A DNA stretch of 64,000 bases from Anaeramoeba flamelloides (taxonomy: Eukaryota > Metamonada > Anaeramoebidae). The stretch covers positions 22,816,001-22,880,000 of the forward strand of contig JANTQA010000023.1 of NCBI GenBank assembly GCA_027625915.1, read 5' to 3'. Below the pieces are notes generated by a model. That model ran no database searches. It had not been told where the DNA came from and saw nothing but the letters and a program-made list of their open reading frames with translations. A program made the position numbers and the translations under genes. Below, piece by piece: positions 42,957 through 55,404 of this stretch; within the stretch, counting starts at the first letter, position 1; each line of letters opens with the position of its first letter.

Positions 42957-43597
42957 GTTGTGGAAAAAAAGTGAAACAAGGTTTTTAATTGGGAACATTA
43001 CTGAAAATGAAAAGTAAGATCAATGAAAAAAAGAATAAATCAATAAATAAAGACAAAATGAAGTATTCGCCACAATAACAGTTTTTTTAATACTATCTTT
43101 TAGTCTGGGTTTTTCTTTGTTTGATCAATTATTAAAAATTTGTTAAAAAAATTGACTATTTTTGAGATCTCCAAAACTACAACAACAATTTCGATACTGT
43201 TAATTGCAGAATAAAAAGATCAAAAATTTCATTTAGCTTTCCAAAATAATAACCAACCCTCAAGAATTAAAATAAACCATCAAAGTTCCCAATTTTAGAA
43301 GAGACAATTAATAATCTTCATCATTGTTTCAGTATTAAAAATTTGAAAATGATAGCATGACTAAAAAATCTTTTTTTGGAAAGCTGAATGAAAAGTTTTT
43401 TCCATTTTTTTTGCAACAAATAGTAAATCAAGTGATTTAAATTGTATTTGTTGGGTTGATTGAAAATAATATAATGGGTTATTATTTGAAGTTAATTGGT
43501 TTCTTCTTTTTATTGATTTTACTTTTCATTTTCAGTAATGTTCCCAATTAAAAACCTTGTTTCACTTTTTTTCCACGTTTCACTTTTTTTCCACAAC
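42957..43597. mobile_element. GGGAAAAAAAGTGAAA family element, copy 4 (best preserved)
   Basis: The left end GTTGTGGAAAAAAAGTGAAA continues CAAGGTTTTTAATTGGGAAC and ACTGAAAATGAAAAGTA. The right end is the exact inverse in the same order, with the outermost GTGGAAAAAAAGTGAAAC block present twice. The interior markers match copies 1 and 2. 641 bp, non-coding, 268 bp after the NIP7 stop. Confidence 0.82.
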
Positions 43598-44620
43598 AGT
43601 CATCTTGAAATTGAAAAATAAAATAAAAATCTGATTACTAAAAGAACAAACTTACTTTTAATGCTATTTTCAAAAATGAATTATTGTTTTTAAAAGTTTT
43701 GATCCATTTTTGAAAATTATCAAAATTCAACATATTTCCAAATTATTTCAAAAAAATTTTTTCTTTGAAAGAAGAAAGAAATCTTATTATTTTTGAAGGG
43801 TGTGTATCAAAATACACTTTAAAAATGAAATCACAAAATTTGTAAATTAATTTGGAAAAAAGGAACTTAATTTTAAAAAAATTATAATAATTAATTTAAA
43901 CTTGAAAAAATATAATATTTTGATTCAAAGAACAGTTCAAATCAATTTTCTTTCTTTTGTTGAATGAAAAAAAATGAGAAAAACAACCAAAATATATCAA
44001 ATTAAAAATTCTTCCAAAATACTTTTTTAAAACCTTATAATTTCAACTTATAATCTAAAGAAATACTTTTGAATTTGATTATTTTTATTCAATAATTAAT
44101 AACCAAATCGTAATTTTTATAAGTGAGTTCCTAACAACACAAAGATTAAATGTATTAATAGACCTTACAATTTTTTCTCAATTCTATAAAGGTTTTCAAA
44201 CAAATCAAAATAATTAGGAACAACCTCGATTTTTTTTTGGAAATTCTAATATAAAGATCCAATTTTGATAATATTTGAATATTTGATTTTATTATCACAA
44301 ATAATATTTGTATTTGAAGAATAAAAATCCTAGATCTATCAGTTCTTCGAAATATTAATTAAGGGGGTTTTATTGTAAATATTATACCAGATACCAATCT
44401 CAAAAATGTAGAATAATTATTATTATAAGATATCTGAAATAATTCATTTTTATATGTTTCATTTATTTCAAACAAGTAAAACTCATAATGTGTATTTTAT
44501 TGGACTAAAATTTGATTTTTAAATTTATTTGTTCAATTTAAAACTTTTTCGAAAATCAAAGTAATTTCAATAGAAAAAAAAAATCAAAAAAAAAAAACAC
44601 TATTTATAAAAAAAAAAAAA
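43598..44620. other. intergenic, no gene seen
   Basis: AT-rich DNA without recognised features. Confidence 0.45.
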
Positions 44621-45590
44621 TTATTTTAAATGAATCTATCAAATATTCCCGAAAATACCCGAAAATCGAAAATACCCGAAAATTTTTTAACCACGAAAAA
44701 ACACTTTTTGAACAACTTCTATGAAACACTGGAGTCTAATGTACTGAGTATAAAGGTAAATTTGGCCTTTATTTTTGAAAAAAAATTTTTTTCTGAAAAT
44801 ACTGGTATTTGTATTTGAAATGGGTTAAAATTTTCACTTCAGTTTCCTATATTTTGCTTCAATAAAAAGAGTTTCTCAATTAGATAGGTTGTAATTTTTG
44901 TCTTTGATAGAATAAGGAAATTGAAAATGCAGTGAAAATTTTTCCCATTTAAAATTCAAACATCAGTATCAAAATTCAAAAAAATTAAATTTTAGGGAAT
45001 ATTATTCAACCCATTTTGTGTGAAAGGGATTAAGTATCCTAGACGAATGTAACATTTTTGATCATTTCGAAATGGTATTAACTAAATGAGAGAATATGTA
45101 CTTGAATTGAAAATTTCTAATTGTTTATCATTACCCATAATTTTGGAATATTAAATACAATCCAAAAATAACCGAGTAATATCTAATCGTACAACACATA
45201 CTTATACCCTACATAAGGTGACACAAGCCAAACTTTATTTAACTTCATATTCAATAAAAGGAACTGGTTTAACGAAAAGATACTAAAACAGACCCCTACC
45301 AAACCAAACATAACCCTTACCAATGCCCTGGCATACCTATACACTTACCCTAATAAATACCAACAATTACTCAAATATACTGAAAATGTACCAAAACCTC
45401 TTTAAAGTAGTTTAAAGTAGAAAATTCAAAAAAAAATATTTTGTCTGAAAGTAAAATTGTTATTTTACCGTTAAACTGGGTATATTAGTACGAATGTTTC
45501 ATAGAAGTTATCCATAACGTGTTTTTATGTGGTTAAAAAATTTTCGGGTATTTTCAAGAATATTTCAAACACCCATTTTAAATATGTAGA
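44621..45590. mobile_element. ~970-bp inverted-repeat element with nested hairpin
   Basis: The left arm (TCCCGAAAATACCCGAAAAT, CGAAAATTTTTTAACCACG, CAACTTCTATGAAACACTGG) matches the complement of the right arm at about 45470-45590 in the same order. Inside, 44820-44965 holds an inverted pair (AAAATTTTCACTTCAGTTTCC and its complement) related to the pair at 30297-30410. The 62-codon frame from 44630 lies on the left arm and is not a gene. Confidence 0.65.
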
Positions 45591-47888
45591 TAAAAGATGA
45601 TAAACATCTTTACTAAAATAAAATTTTTTGATTTTTAACGTGTTTAAAGTTCATTTAAAACATACCACATTGATCTCAAAAAAAAAAAAAAAAAAAAAAT
45701 TAGTAGTAATTTTCTTTTTTTTTTTTTAAATAAAAGGGTTATTATTTGTTAGAAACCCTAATATGTTCAAGGGTAAAAAAATGTTAAATTCCCGCAATTA
45801 GGATTCTTATGGTAAAAGTGATTTAATTCAGAGTATCTAACTTCGGATTTATGGCAATTTTAAAGTGTGTTTTTCTCTGTACTATATATGTATTATTAAT
45901 TTCAAATTAGTCGAACATAAATGTTATTAAATTGGTCCATGGGAAATAAAATTAATAAGTTTTCAAATTTAGAGATTTGTGTTTCTGTTGGTTTGCTTTT
46001 TCAAACAAAAAAGAATATTCAAGTTTTTTTGGAACTTTTTGAATGGATATCAACAAAAACTTGAATATATGTTGTTTATATGTTTTTTTTTTTTTTTGGA
46101 TAAGCCAACTTATTAAAAGAATGAATTTTTTTTTTTTTTTGTTTTTAAAAATTATTTTTTTTCTTTTCTCTTTTGATCTTCTGTAAACTATTTTAAAACT
46201 TCTTCGAGTTTTGTGTAACTATAATTTTTTAACTTTTGAGGTTAGGTATTTAGTTTTCTTTGTGATATTATTTTGTTGAAGGTTCTCTGGAAAAACAAAT
46301 AAATTTTTCTAATACAACTAACGTCTCGTTTTAAACAGGTATACTAATATAATTTGAGAAAAGATCCTTAAAAAAAATAGTTTTTAGGTGTGAGCAAAAC
46401 AGTATTTACAATTTAAAGTTGAATTTTTAGATGGATAAATTTATGAATTAATATATGTTGTTTGAAAGACTAGTATGGGGATAATCAAACATTTGTTGCA
46501 AATAATAAAAAATGTCTTTTAAATGATTTCATCTAAGGCATTTTTTAATGAGTGTAAAACAAAAATTAAAATCACAATATCCAATGTTAAGTTGTTTCTC
46601 AGCAAATTTTCAACACTTAATGTTATTTTATGGAATGAAAATTTAATGTTCTCATTCCAGGCGAAATTCTTGAATATTGGTTATTTTATAAATTTTTATA
46701 TCCACAATTATCTTTCTTATTCACATATTCAACTTTTGAAGAATCTATAACTTTGATCAAAATCTGTTTCCAAAAAAAAAAAAAAAACACCATATCCTTG
46801 GAAAGATTATCTTTCATTTTTTAAATCAAAAATTATAGTCTCATAAACAACTTTTTAATGGAAATGGAGTATATATAAAATTCAGTTTTTTTCATTAAAA
46901 TACAAATTTAAAGTTCATAGATCCACCACAATCCTACAATTATCATCAGCTGTTTGAACCTAAATCACAATTACATAAGTTTAAATAGATAATCTTGTAA
47001 CAAAAAGAGTTTTTACAATTTTCTAGATAAATAAAGAATTTCATACATTATATCCAAATTTTAGCCAATAGTAAACAAAACATCCGTTATGATATTTGGG
47101 TTTGAATGGATTTTCACTATAAAATCATTTGGGAAATACCAATACTTTGTTTGAAAAATGTTTTTTTTTTAAATTTGAAAGATTGTTGTTTGCCAAACGA
47201 TTTTTTGATTAAAATTGTTTTTAGTCTATTAAGATAATCAGATATTATATTCACTATTCTCAAAATTTGAGTCAATTATGAATTATTCTTGAAAATTTAT
47301 GTGTCCTTTTATTTGAAAAAGAGTTTATATACTATTTCCAAAATTTGGATAAATGAATGGAACTCTTTATTTATCTCTAAAATTGTAAAAAATCTATTTT
47401 TTACAACATTCGATATTTACTCTTGTGTAAATGATATTCAAATAGTCTAAACATAAATGTACAAATAAGACTTGATTTATTTTTCTTTAGTGTTATGGAA
47501 ATAATATGACATTATATTTTTAAACTTCTTTTTACAAAAAGTAAAAAACAAAAAAAAAAAATAGGTTTTTATTATATTATTTCAATTTTTATTCAATTCG
47601 GATGATAATTATTTTATTAATTTGCAAATTAATAATCAAGAAATTAATAAATAAATAATTAGTTTAGAGAGAAAAATATAAAAAAGGCGAAATGAGGATA
47701 ACTTAAATTCAGATATATGTTGATATGGTAATATATATTGATAGAAATATAGACGCATCTATATATATAATTGTGATGGGCTATTTCATCAGAAATTTTA
47801 AATTTATGTTAAAAGAATAACAATTTAGTAATTTTTTGTTCTTTCTTATTTTGTATTTCTGCTGTGGTACAAAAAGAGAAAGTTGATC
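45591..47888. other. intergenic, no gene recognised
   Basis: Long A/T runs (45681-45730, 46083-46140) and AT-rich DNA. A 75-codon frame at 46523-46750 has no supporting feature. Confidence 0.45.
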
Positions 47889-48887
47889 TTAAATAATGTT
47901 ATTGTTTTTTTGTTTTTCTTCTTGTATTTGTTTTTGCTGTGTTTCGTGTTTATCATATATCGAATTTTCATAAGATTGGAGAAAATTTGAAAAATTGACA
48001 ACATTATCTTCTTTCATGTTTAATAAATCAATTTCTTTAAATTCTGTTTGGGTTTCAAACTCGAAATTTAAATCACTACCTAAATCCATCTCAAAATCGG
48101 ATCCTAAATTCAAATCAATTCCCCAATTAATAGGCTCAAAAAAGGGGATTTGCCCGAGTTCGTTTTTTTGTTCTTGCTCTTGCTCTTGCACCAGCCCATG
48201 TTCTTTTCCGTGGACGATTTCTGTTATTTGGTTTGAGGTTTTATTATTGTTTCCAAAGTGGTGTCTGTTTGTTAAAGTTTTATTCACAGTCCGCACATCG
48301 TGATCCTTTGTTGGTTGATGAAGGTTTTGGTTATTGGAAAAGAAATCTTTTGTTGCTTTGTTAACATTCTTTGGTTCTGCCGAGAAAGTAAGTGCGTTTT
48401 TTGGAGATTCCGATTTTACCAAGTAATTGTCACTTTGATATCGATCTTGCTGTTTTCTATGAGTGATTGAAGATTTGTTGTTCTGTTTGTTTCGGTAGTT
48501 TTGTTGTTTTTTTTTTTTTTTAGTTCTTGTTCTTGTTCTTGTCCTGGTTGTGGTACTTCTTTTAACAATCCCCGTTTTAATTTTTTTTTTTGGTTCTCTT
48601 AATTCCTCTGGGACGTAATCTGACTCTGACGAAGATCCTTCTTCGAGTTGATGAGATCGTCGTGTATTTTGGAAATAAAACACATAAGAAAAAGTAACGT
48701 ATTGAGACAAGATCAGTTGCTGCTGGAAGACACCCGAAAGCTGATCAACACATTTCTTACAGAGAACTTCAATGTTTAATGGAACAGATTTGGTAACAGG
48801 ATAAAGAAAGCTGGAGTACGTTTTAATTTCCAGCGTTTTAATATAATAGCCTCCTTTTTTTTTACATTGCTTGCACCTTTTGGACAT
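47889..48887 (-). CDS. uncharacterised protein with two Cys pairs and low-complexity body
   Basis: A 332-residue single-exon frame I do not recognise. The N-terminus has C-x2-C pairs at Cys5/Cys8 and Cys43/Cys46 (RCKQCKKKGG and LCKKCVDQL), a plausible small zinc-binding fold. A Ser/Glu patch (EEGSSSESDYVPEELREP) follows, then a basic tract (TRTRTRTRTKKKKK) that may act in nuclear targeting or nucleic-acid binding. The remainder is Asn/Gln/Lys-rich disordered sequence, and acidic/hydrophobic alternation near residue 265 (INWGIDLNLGSDFEMDLGSD) resembles an activation-domain composition. A nuclear regulatory role is inference only. The start is the first Met, just before the Cys pair. Confidence 0.75.
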   Translation of the reverse strand: MSKRCKQCKKKGGYYIKTLEIKTYSSFLYPVTKSVPLNIEVLCKKCVDQLSGVFQQQLILSQYVTFSYVFYFQNTRRSHQLEEGSSSESDYVPEELREPKKKIKTGIVKRSTTTRTRTRTRTKKKKKQQNYRNKQNNKSSITHRKQQDRYQSDNYLVKSESPKNALTFSAEPKNVNKATKDFFSNNQNLHQPTKDHDVRTVNKTLTNRHHFGNNNKTSNQITEIVHGKEHGLVQEQEQEQKNELGQIPFFEPINWGIDLNLGSDFEMDLGSDLNFEFETQTEFKEIDLLNMKEDNVVNFSNFLQSYENSIYDKHETQQKQIQEEKQKNNNII

Positions 48888-49371
48888 TTGGTTTTGTGGT
48901 TCTGGTTTTTGTAGTTTGTTTTGTGTTGTTTGTAATTAGTTTGAGCAACAAAATATAAAACAAAGAGGAATTTATCAAAGTAAAATTCGAAAGAATGATG
49001 TTTGTTGTTTGATTTTTTGATTCGTTTCATTTCAAAATTGGGTTTGGTGTACGTTTTTAGGTTTGTGAAGATTATTATTTTTGTAAATTTCATTCAACAA
49101 AATTTTTTATAAGTTTTTGAATTTTTTGAGAATAAAGTATTCTGAAAAAAGACGAGAAATGTGCCATTTAGATGAACCATTTGTTTTCCATAATATATTT
49201 TTTCCAAAAAATTAAAACAAATTCGAATATTTTTGATAAAACTTAAAAAAAGGTGAGGTTTCAGTAAACAAGGGGAAAGCAACATTCACAAAAGTCAAAA
49301 TTTAACGCTTTTTTTTTTTAAAAAATTTAAAATTACTTTTTAGTTTTTTTTTCTAAATATTTACAAAGCAG

Positions 49372-49767
49372 ATGGACTCTTTAAATCCAAATAATCACTT
49401 TATTTTTCTTAAACTACTTGAACAACTGGCTCCAATAAGACCACACTTTACTGAATTTTTTCTATCCGTGTACTTTACAAATAGGATTCTAGATTTCTTT
49501 TTTCCAATCAGCCCTTCATAAAAAGTGAAATATTATAAAAATTGAAAGTAATGTTCTTTTTTTTTAAAAGATTTGACTGGACAGATCGAATCTCTTTTCA
49601 GACTAACTGTTCTTGTCAATTTGAGTTCTCCATCAAAATACTCTTATTTCTGTAACAAAAACTAAATAATTTTTCTTACTAATCCCCAATATTTTCTTGC
49701 TGATAAGTTTAACGTCCACAATTGTCTTCATAAATCCAACACTAAAAGGTATATTAAGGCATTCTAA
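49372..49767 (+). pseudogene. decayed or unrecognised coding sequence
   Basis: One plus-strand frame has protein-like composition across 132 codons but several stops. 49372-49521 is open from an ATG (MDSLNPNNHFIFLKLLEQLA, then PIRPHFTEFF). After two stops the same frame resumes at 49570 (DLTGQIESLFRLTVLVNLSS), passes a single TAA at 49663, and continues IIFLTNPQYFLADKFNVHNC to a TAA at 49765. It looks like a gene or mobile-element relic, or exons whose splicing I cannot see. A short word (ATCC-GTGTACTTTAC) is shared with 1992-2010. Product unknown. Confidence 0.3.
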
Positions 49768-49929
49768 TTTATTCTTATTTTTAAAAGAGGCTTAAAATTT
49801 TGATTGTGTTGAATTTAACCTACTGATCTAAAAATAATTCATTCAGAAAAGTTAAACCTGTGTTACAGAAAACAAAAACAGTGTATCTTTTTATCCAAGA
49901 CACAGCCAATTAATTCATCAAAACAATCA

Positions 49930-50235
49930 ACAGTAAACCTTAAGTAAACAGTTAATTGATTTCTTAAAGTTCTATAATTAAAAAGAAATTGAAAAAAAAA
50001 GAGATCAAAAAATGAAATAATTCTTCTCAATAAATTGAGTACAATTTTTGAGAGAAATTTGATCAAGATAACAACAAAAAATTTTCAACAAATTTCTTTA
50101 CTGTTTTAACATTTACTATAAGATCAAGGAGTTTACTTCAAAATATATTTGGGAATAGGTATCCCCTTGAAAGTAAACGGGGTGTTTATAGGAACAAGAA
50201 GAAGAAAAAAAGAACGGGTTTTAAAAGGAAACACA
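49930..50235. repeat. dispersed relic, copy 2 (collinear with 3300-3760)
   Basis: TTTCTTAAAGTTCTATAATT at the left and AATAGGTATCCCCTTGAAAG...GGAACAAGAAGAAGAAAAAA at the right appear in the same order and spacing as near 3.4-3.66 kb. Origin unknown. Confidence 0.45.
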
Positions 50236-50879
50236 AATTTTTTTCTTCTGAGAAAGATTTAATTTACGAAAACATCTAAAATTAAGGCATAAAATTCTAA
50301 TTCTAATAAAATTGAGCTTCAGATAAGAACATATATTATCATGATATTGACAATAAAATCGCAACAATATTAAAAAAATCGTGATTAGTCCAACTTTATC
50401 GTGATATTCAACATTATTGAAATATTCCACTTTAAAAATAACAATAAAATGAAAAATTATTTTTTTGTAATTACCTGAAAAAAATCTCTTGACTTTTACA
50501 AAGCCTTGATACTTTTACAACACCCTTTCCCATTAAAAATGTTTGTAAGCATTTGCAAGAGCTGTGAATAGCCTCCAAAATTTTGAAAGTTATGAAAGAA
50601 AGAAAACTTTTATAAACAGATTGAGTTTGTTTGTTGTAGGAGCGAAAATTGTTTTCGTTTTTCTTTTTTTTTTAACAAGATATAAAATCTCAAACAAATT
50701 TTATGATCAAACAAATAATTACCCATCTCATCAATAAACTTGAATATAAATTATGTGTGTTTTCTTAAAAACTAATTATTACCCCCACAAGTTAAATAAC
50801 CAAAAAGTAAAAATAATAATTTGACTTCTTCTTGGTGATCGATCAAACAAAAACATCTAAACTCTAATTGTGTTTTCTG

Positions 50880-51130
50880 GCCGATACGAAGATACTCAAA
50901 GAAGAAGAATAAGAAGAAGACTACAATTGTCCAAAAAATCGTAATAATTGGTGATCATCTGGTTAGGTTGTTCTGAAAGCGTTTGAAAAGCTATCCAACC
51001 CCCCTTTCAGCTTTCCCGGAACATTGAAAATGTTCTCAACCATGGACACATTCTTTCAAGGACAAGTGAAGGGTTGTTTGCTTTACAAGTCCCTTTTATT
51101 CAATACAGTTTACAACACCAGTTCAGATTT
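50880..51130. other. locally GC-richer patch, possible 26-codon frame
   Basis: The patch stands out against its AT-rich surroundings. On the minus strand 51043-50963 reads MVENIFNVPGKLKGGLDSFS and six more residues before a stop. No flanking exon could be joined. GAACATTGAAAATGTTC in it is a perfect small palindrome. It may be a tiny gene, a relic, or a regulatory segment. Confidence 0.25.
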
Positions 51131-51363
51131 AGAATAATATATATATATTTATCTTTAGTTCTTATTGTTGTTGATCTTAAAGGATCGATAGGTCTCAACC
51201 AAATCAAACGAAAATACAATAAAACTCTTTGATCTGATCCTTGGTTGAACCAATTATCTTTTTTGTTTTTTTTTTACAAGAATAACCTTTAATCACAAAA
51301 TCTATTTTTTGATCAATAAAAATTCATTTGTAAAAATATTGCTCAATTAGCCCCAAAACGCAT

Positions 51364-51560
51364 CAAATATTATATCGCGATTACCCTTTATTGTGATATT
51401 TTGGCATTTATCAGGATTTTTAAAATAATTATCGCGATTTTGTATAATATCGCGATTTGTAATTTTAATCACTATTTGAAAGAAAATCGCTATTTACTAA
51501 TATATCGCGATTTGATGGAAATTATCGCGATTTTTGTAACTTTAAAGTGAAATAACCACG
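51364..51560. repeat. cluster of ATCGCGAT palindromes
   Basis: Five perfect copies of the 8-bp palindrome ATCGCGAT begin at 51374, 51431, 51449, 51504 and 51524, with decayed variants between (AAAATCGCTATT, CACGATATAA). A degenerate version of the same pattern (TCACGATAA, TCGTGATTT) lies at 4800-4900. Confidence 0.75.
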
Positions 51561-51739
51561 ATATAATGAAAACTCCAATAATATGTTTTTTTAACAAAAT
51601 TCCGAATTTTGGGATTAATTTGTGATTTTTTTTTTGACGCTTTAAATTTTGGTCAAAGTTTGAACCTAAAAACGTAACTGGCCTTAAATTTTAATCATAA
51701 AAATAAATATAAACTAAATAAAGGAAAATCAATTTGAAT

Positions 51740-52450
51740 ATATTAACAATTGGTCAAATCAAATTAAGACCCAATAAAGACAAAATCAAAATTAATTAAG
51801 ATTATCAAAGATTAAATTTGTGGTTATTTACTTTCAATAAAAAAATTCACATTTATTCTATAATCTGAAAAAGATAAAAGAAATTTATAATAAATATAAA
51901 CAATTATTAAATAATTATTGTCGTAGAAATAATTTCAAAATTTTATTAATCAAATCTTTTATATTAAGTCAATTAACATTTTACGTTAGGAAGAAAGTAT
52001 GATAAAATAGTAACTATAAACTATTTACACTCTTTAGATTTAAAAAATATATTACTGAAATATGAAAATGAAACAGAAACACATCCTTTCTTATTTACAG
52101 CACAGGAATTAAATTCAAAAAATTGGCAACTTCAATCAATAAAAAGAAATTTAAATTCAAAAATAAATTAAAAATTTATCAAAACCCATATTGAAAAACT
52201 AACTAGAATTTAATCAAAGAATAAAATAAAAAAAAATTGAAATTTAGAGAATAGAAAGATTCTTTATAAATAAATTTATCATAGTAAGTATAATAACTTG
52301 TTGAATTATTTCAGTAGAAAAGTATAAAAACACTTCTTAATAATTAAAAACCAACAATAAATATCTATTAATCAAAGGTACCCAAGCTATCCATCAAGCT
52401 CCCAAATTCAATGAATTTATTAACGTGTTAAACATCTACTAATACATTAC
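51740..52450 (+). pseudogene. degraded LINE-type reverse-transcriptase fragment
   Basis: The nucleotide sequence from about 51945 (AAATCTTTTATATTAAGTCA) to about 52260 matches the minus strand of 22360-22040, including ATTACTGAAATATGAAAA, TTCTTATTTACA and AAATTTAAATTCAAAAATAA. The reading frame is broken by many stops. The poly(A)/zinc-knuckle end seen in the other copy is absent. Confidence 0.55.
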
Positions 52451-52759
52451 AAAAAAAATTTCAAAAATTATTATTATTTGTTTTTAAAATATGTGAAAAA
52501 GGAAATAATACGATACTACTGTATGCTTTTTATGGTTATAAACCCCAAATAAAAATAATCGATTTTTTTTTCTAAATAAACCATAAGAATTAAACTTTAA
52601 TGAAATAATTTCAAACGGTGAAAGCAGTTTAAAAATATTTTTGCTCATTTTTAACCGTAAAATTCATGATATGCGATTTATTTTCTGAAAGAAAATTAAA
52701 TTATAAGGGCACTTAGAAGGTAATATACACGCACCCCACCAATAAAAAAAAACAAAAAA

Positions 52760-52960
52760 TTTCAACCAGTTCGACTTTTAAGGTACGAACTTTCATCGAA
52801 ATTTAAATCACAAAAAAAACTCAAATTAAAGCAAATTCTTGATAATTTTTTTTTTACAATTTATTTTACTCACATCCAATTTTGTGCCCTACTTTGAGTT
52901 TTTTATGTACCTTGAATTTTGTTGAAATTTGGTGTCAGAAAAGTGGATCTGATTGGAATT
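52760..52960. mobile_element. ~200-bp MITE (CAGTTCC family), copy 2
   Basis: The left end AACCAGTTCGACTTTTAAGG and the inverted right end (complement ATCAGATCCACTTTTCTGAC) enclose AAAAAACTC pairs. It matches 35952-36146 in layout and length. Confidence 0.55.
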
Positions 52961-53753
52961 TTTTTTTTTTTTTTTTATTATTCCTTCACATTGAAATCAC
53001 TTCAATTTAACAAAAAATTTTTTGAATTAAAACCATTCTTAATTTAACACCTATGTTTATTTTTTTTAGATTTTTAATTTGATTATTCACACTTATGGAT
53101 AAATTGAAAAATAAAGAAAAAAATTTTTTTAGTTCATATACCTTTTTTGTGAATTTTTTTGCACTTATTTTGTATAAAGAATTTTATTCTTATTATTTTC
53201 AAGAACAGACTATGAAAATTGGTTCCGTGAATGTTCATGTATATTATTTTTTAGTAAACCAATCAAACAATGTCAAATTACGAAATTGAATTAAAAATTG
53301 TTGAAACATCTTTCTAAACTTAGTAACAAAAATTATCAAAAATCAAAAAAAAAAAAAAACCAAAACAGAAGATTATTTATTCCTAAATTCTAAAGTCTAA
53401 TTTTTTTGAAAATTTGGTAGAAATTTCTCTAACTTCATAAAATTGGTGACTTTTTCAGATCATTTGACATTACTATTATTTAAAAGAAGAATTAAATTCT
53501 AAAAAAATTTTTTAATTATAATTTTTACAGACTCCCCTTTCATCAATTTTAGCTTTGACATATATTCACATCTTTTGAATATTAAAAGATCTTCTACAGA
53601 TTGTATCTGTTTGAAATTTTGAAAGATTTTCAGACAATAAGATGAACCTTCATCTAGTGGTATTTGCATAATTAAAATGAAAAATGCTGAACTTCAATTC
53701 TTTTTCATTTAATACGATTTGTTGAGAATCAAATTATACAAAATTTTCATTAA

Positions 53754-53926
53754 ACGACTTGTCTCTATTATTATTTTTTTTTGACCAATTTCTTCAATAA
53801 GCGTTATTAGTCTAGAAATATGTTCAATATTGAAAATAAACAGGGTTTTCAAATCAAAGTAATTGTCAAAAAATTTTCACAATCTTTTTTAAATTTTGGC
53901 AAAAAAAATTAATAGGGATTAGTCCC
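53754..53926. mobile_element. 173-bp TTAA-flanked MITE, copy 1
   Basis: TTAA at 53750-53753 and 53927-53930. The right end ATAGGGATTAGTCCC and inverted left end ACGACTTGTCTCTATTATTA enclose TCTAGAAATATGTTCAATAT. It has the same length as, and the reverse orientation to, 60535-60707. Confidence 0.8.
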
Positions 53927-53930
53927 TTAA

Positions 53931-55404
53931 GCTTTCCAAAAAATGTTAAAATAGATCAAAAATATAAATTGTAAATTATTTAATCAGTTGTATTCTCAAT
54001 TTTTGTTTTCAAATTGGGGCCCGTTGGTGATCTAATGAATTCTTGCTAGTTTGGTATTTTAATTTGGAAAGCTTAATGAACATTATTAACCTTTAAAAAC
54101 TAAATACCATATTAAATGCCCCCATTTTTATTTATTTTTTTTTACTTTTTTTTATTTTCCTTATAGATCGAAAATCAAATATTTCTAGTGTTAAGAACTA
54201 AATATTAAAATTGTAATTTTTTTATTATAATAGATAACTTCAATTTATTAAAAAAAAATTATTTTCAATTTTTTAATCAGCCAATGATTCTGAAAAGGAG
54301 AATATTTTACAATTAAAGGTAATAAGAGTGAAAGTATTCCCATATTTTCTGAAAACACTTTTTCGTAAAGAAAAATAGACAAAAGGAAGTAAAAATTTTC
54401 TCTCTTTTATTAGGCAAAAAACAGGAATCTAAAGCAAAAAACTAAACCTCTTTTTAACCAAAACAAATAGAATACACCAATTTCAGGATAGTTTGTTACG
54501 ATTGATTTTCACAAGAATTTTTTCTAAAATTTTCGAACTTTATTAAGTTAATTTGTTATTGAATAAATTATTCCAAAACATTCAATATACTTTTAAATTA
54601 TGAATTTGATGATTCCAAATTACACATGGGTAACCTTGCCTAAGATGAATTATCAGAATTTAGTTGATTACAATCACAATAGTACCCTAATAGATTTTTT
54701 TTTAATTTCTCAAAAAAAGACTTTTTTAATCAAAAAAACAGAAAAGTTTATGAGAATTCTGATTTCCTGACAAATTTAACTACACAAAAAAATTTTAAAA
54801 GCTTTTGACAAAATCCTGAAACATTATAAATTTAAAAAGCACTAAAAAAAGACGCCAATTACATACCTTTAAAATTGGTACATTTTCCTTTTTTTCTATT
54901 CGTGAAAAAATATTTCTTTTCGTTTGACAAAAAAATTTTTTTCCAACAAGATCAAAAAAATGAAAAACTGAAATGTTTAAAAAGAAACATGTCAAATGAA
55001 ATATTCTCCGAAGCATAATATTTGAAAACTATGGTGATCTCTTGGCTTGTTTGAAAAAAACCTTGTTAAAAGAATAAAAAATTTAAATTATAATTTAAAA
55101 ATTCCCAACAAGATATTTGACAAGGAAACAAAAGAGAGTTGGTTTTAATCATATTTCAAACTGTTTTGTGATCAAAACAACATAATTAACTCGATAATAA
55201 GAAATTTTTTGAAGTCAAGTTATTTAAAAAAACAATCTCTTCCGCTTCCAATTGAATTATAAAAATTTCACAAGACAAACAAATCTACTGAATGAAAGTT
55301 TAGTGAAAATGATCAAATTATTTTTTTTCAAAACGAAAACCATTTTTTATACAATACATTTTTTATTTTTATTCCAAATTAAACAAATTTTCAAACAAAC
55401 CATT
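53931..55404. other. intergenic, no gene seen
   Basis: 5' flank of the PAS-like gene. No repeat family copy or coding-like frame recognised. Confidence 0.45.

Noticed and set aside
44630-44818. 62-codon plus-strand frame
   Set aside because: Lies on the left arm of an inverted-repeat element; the same sequence is repeated in inverse on the other arm.
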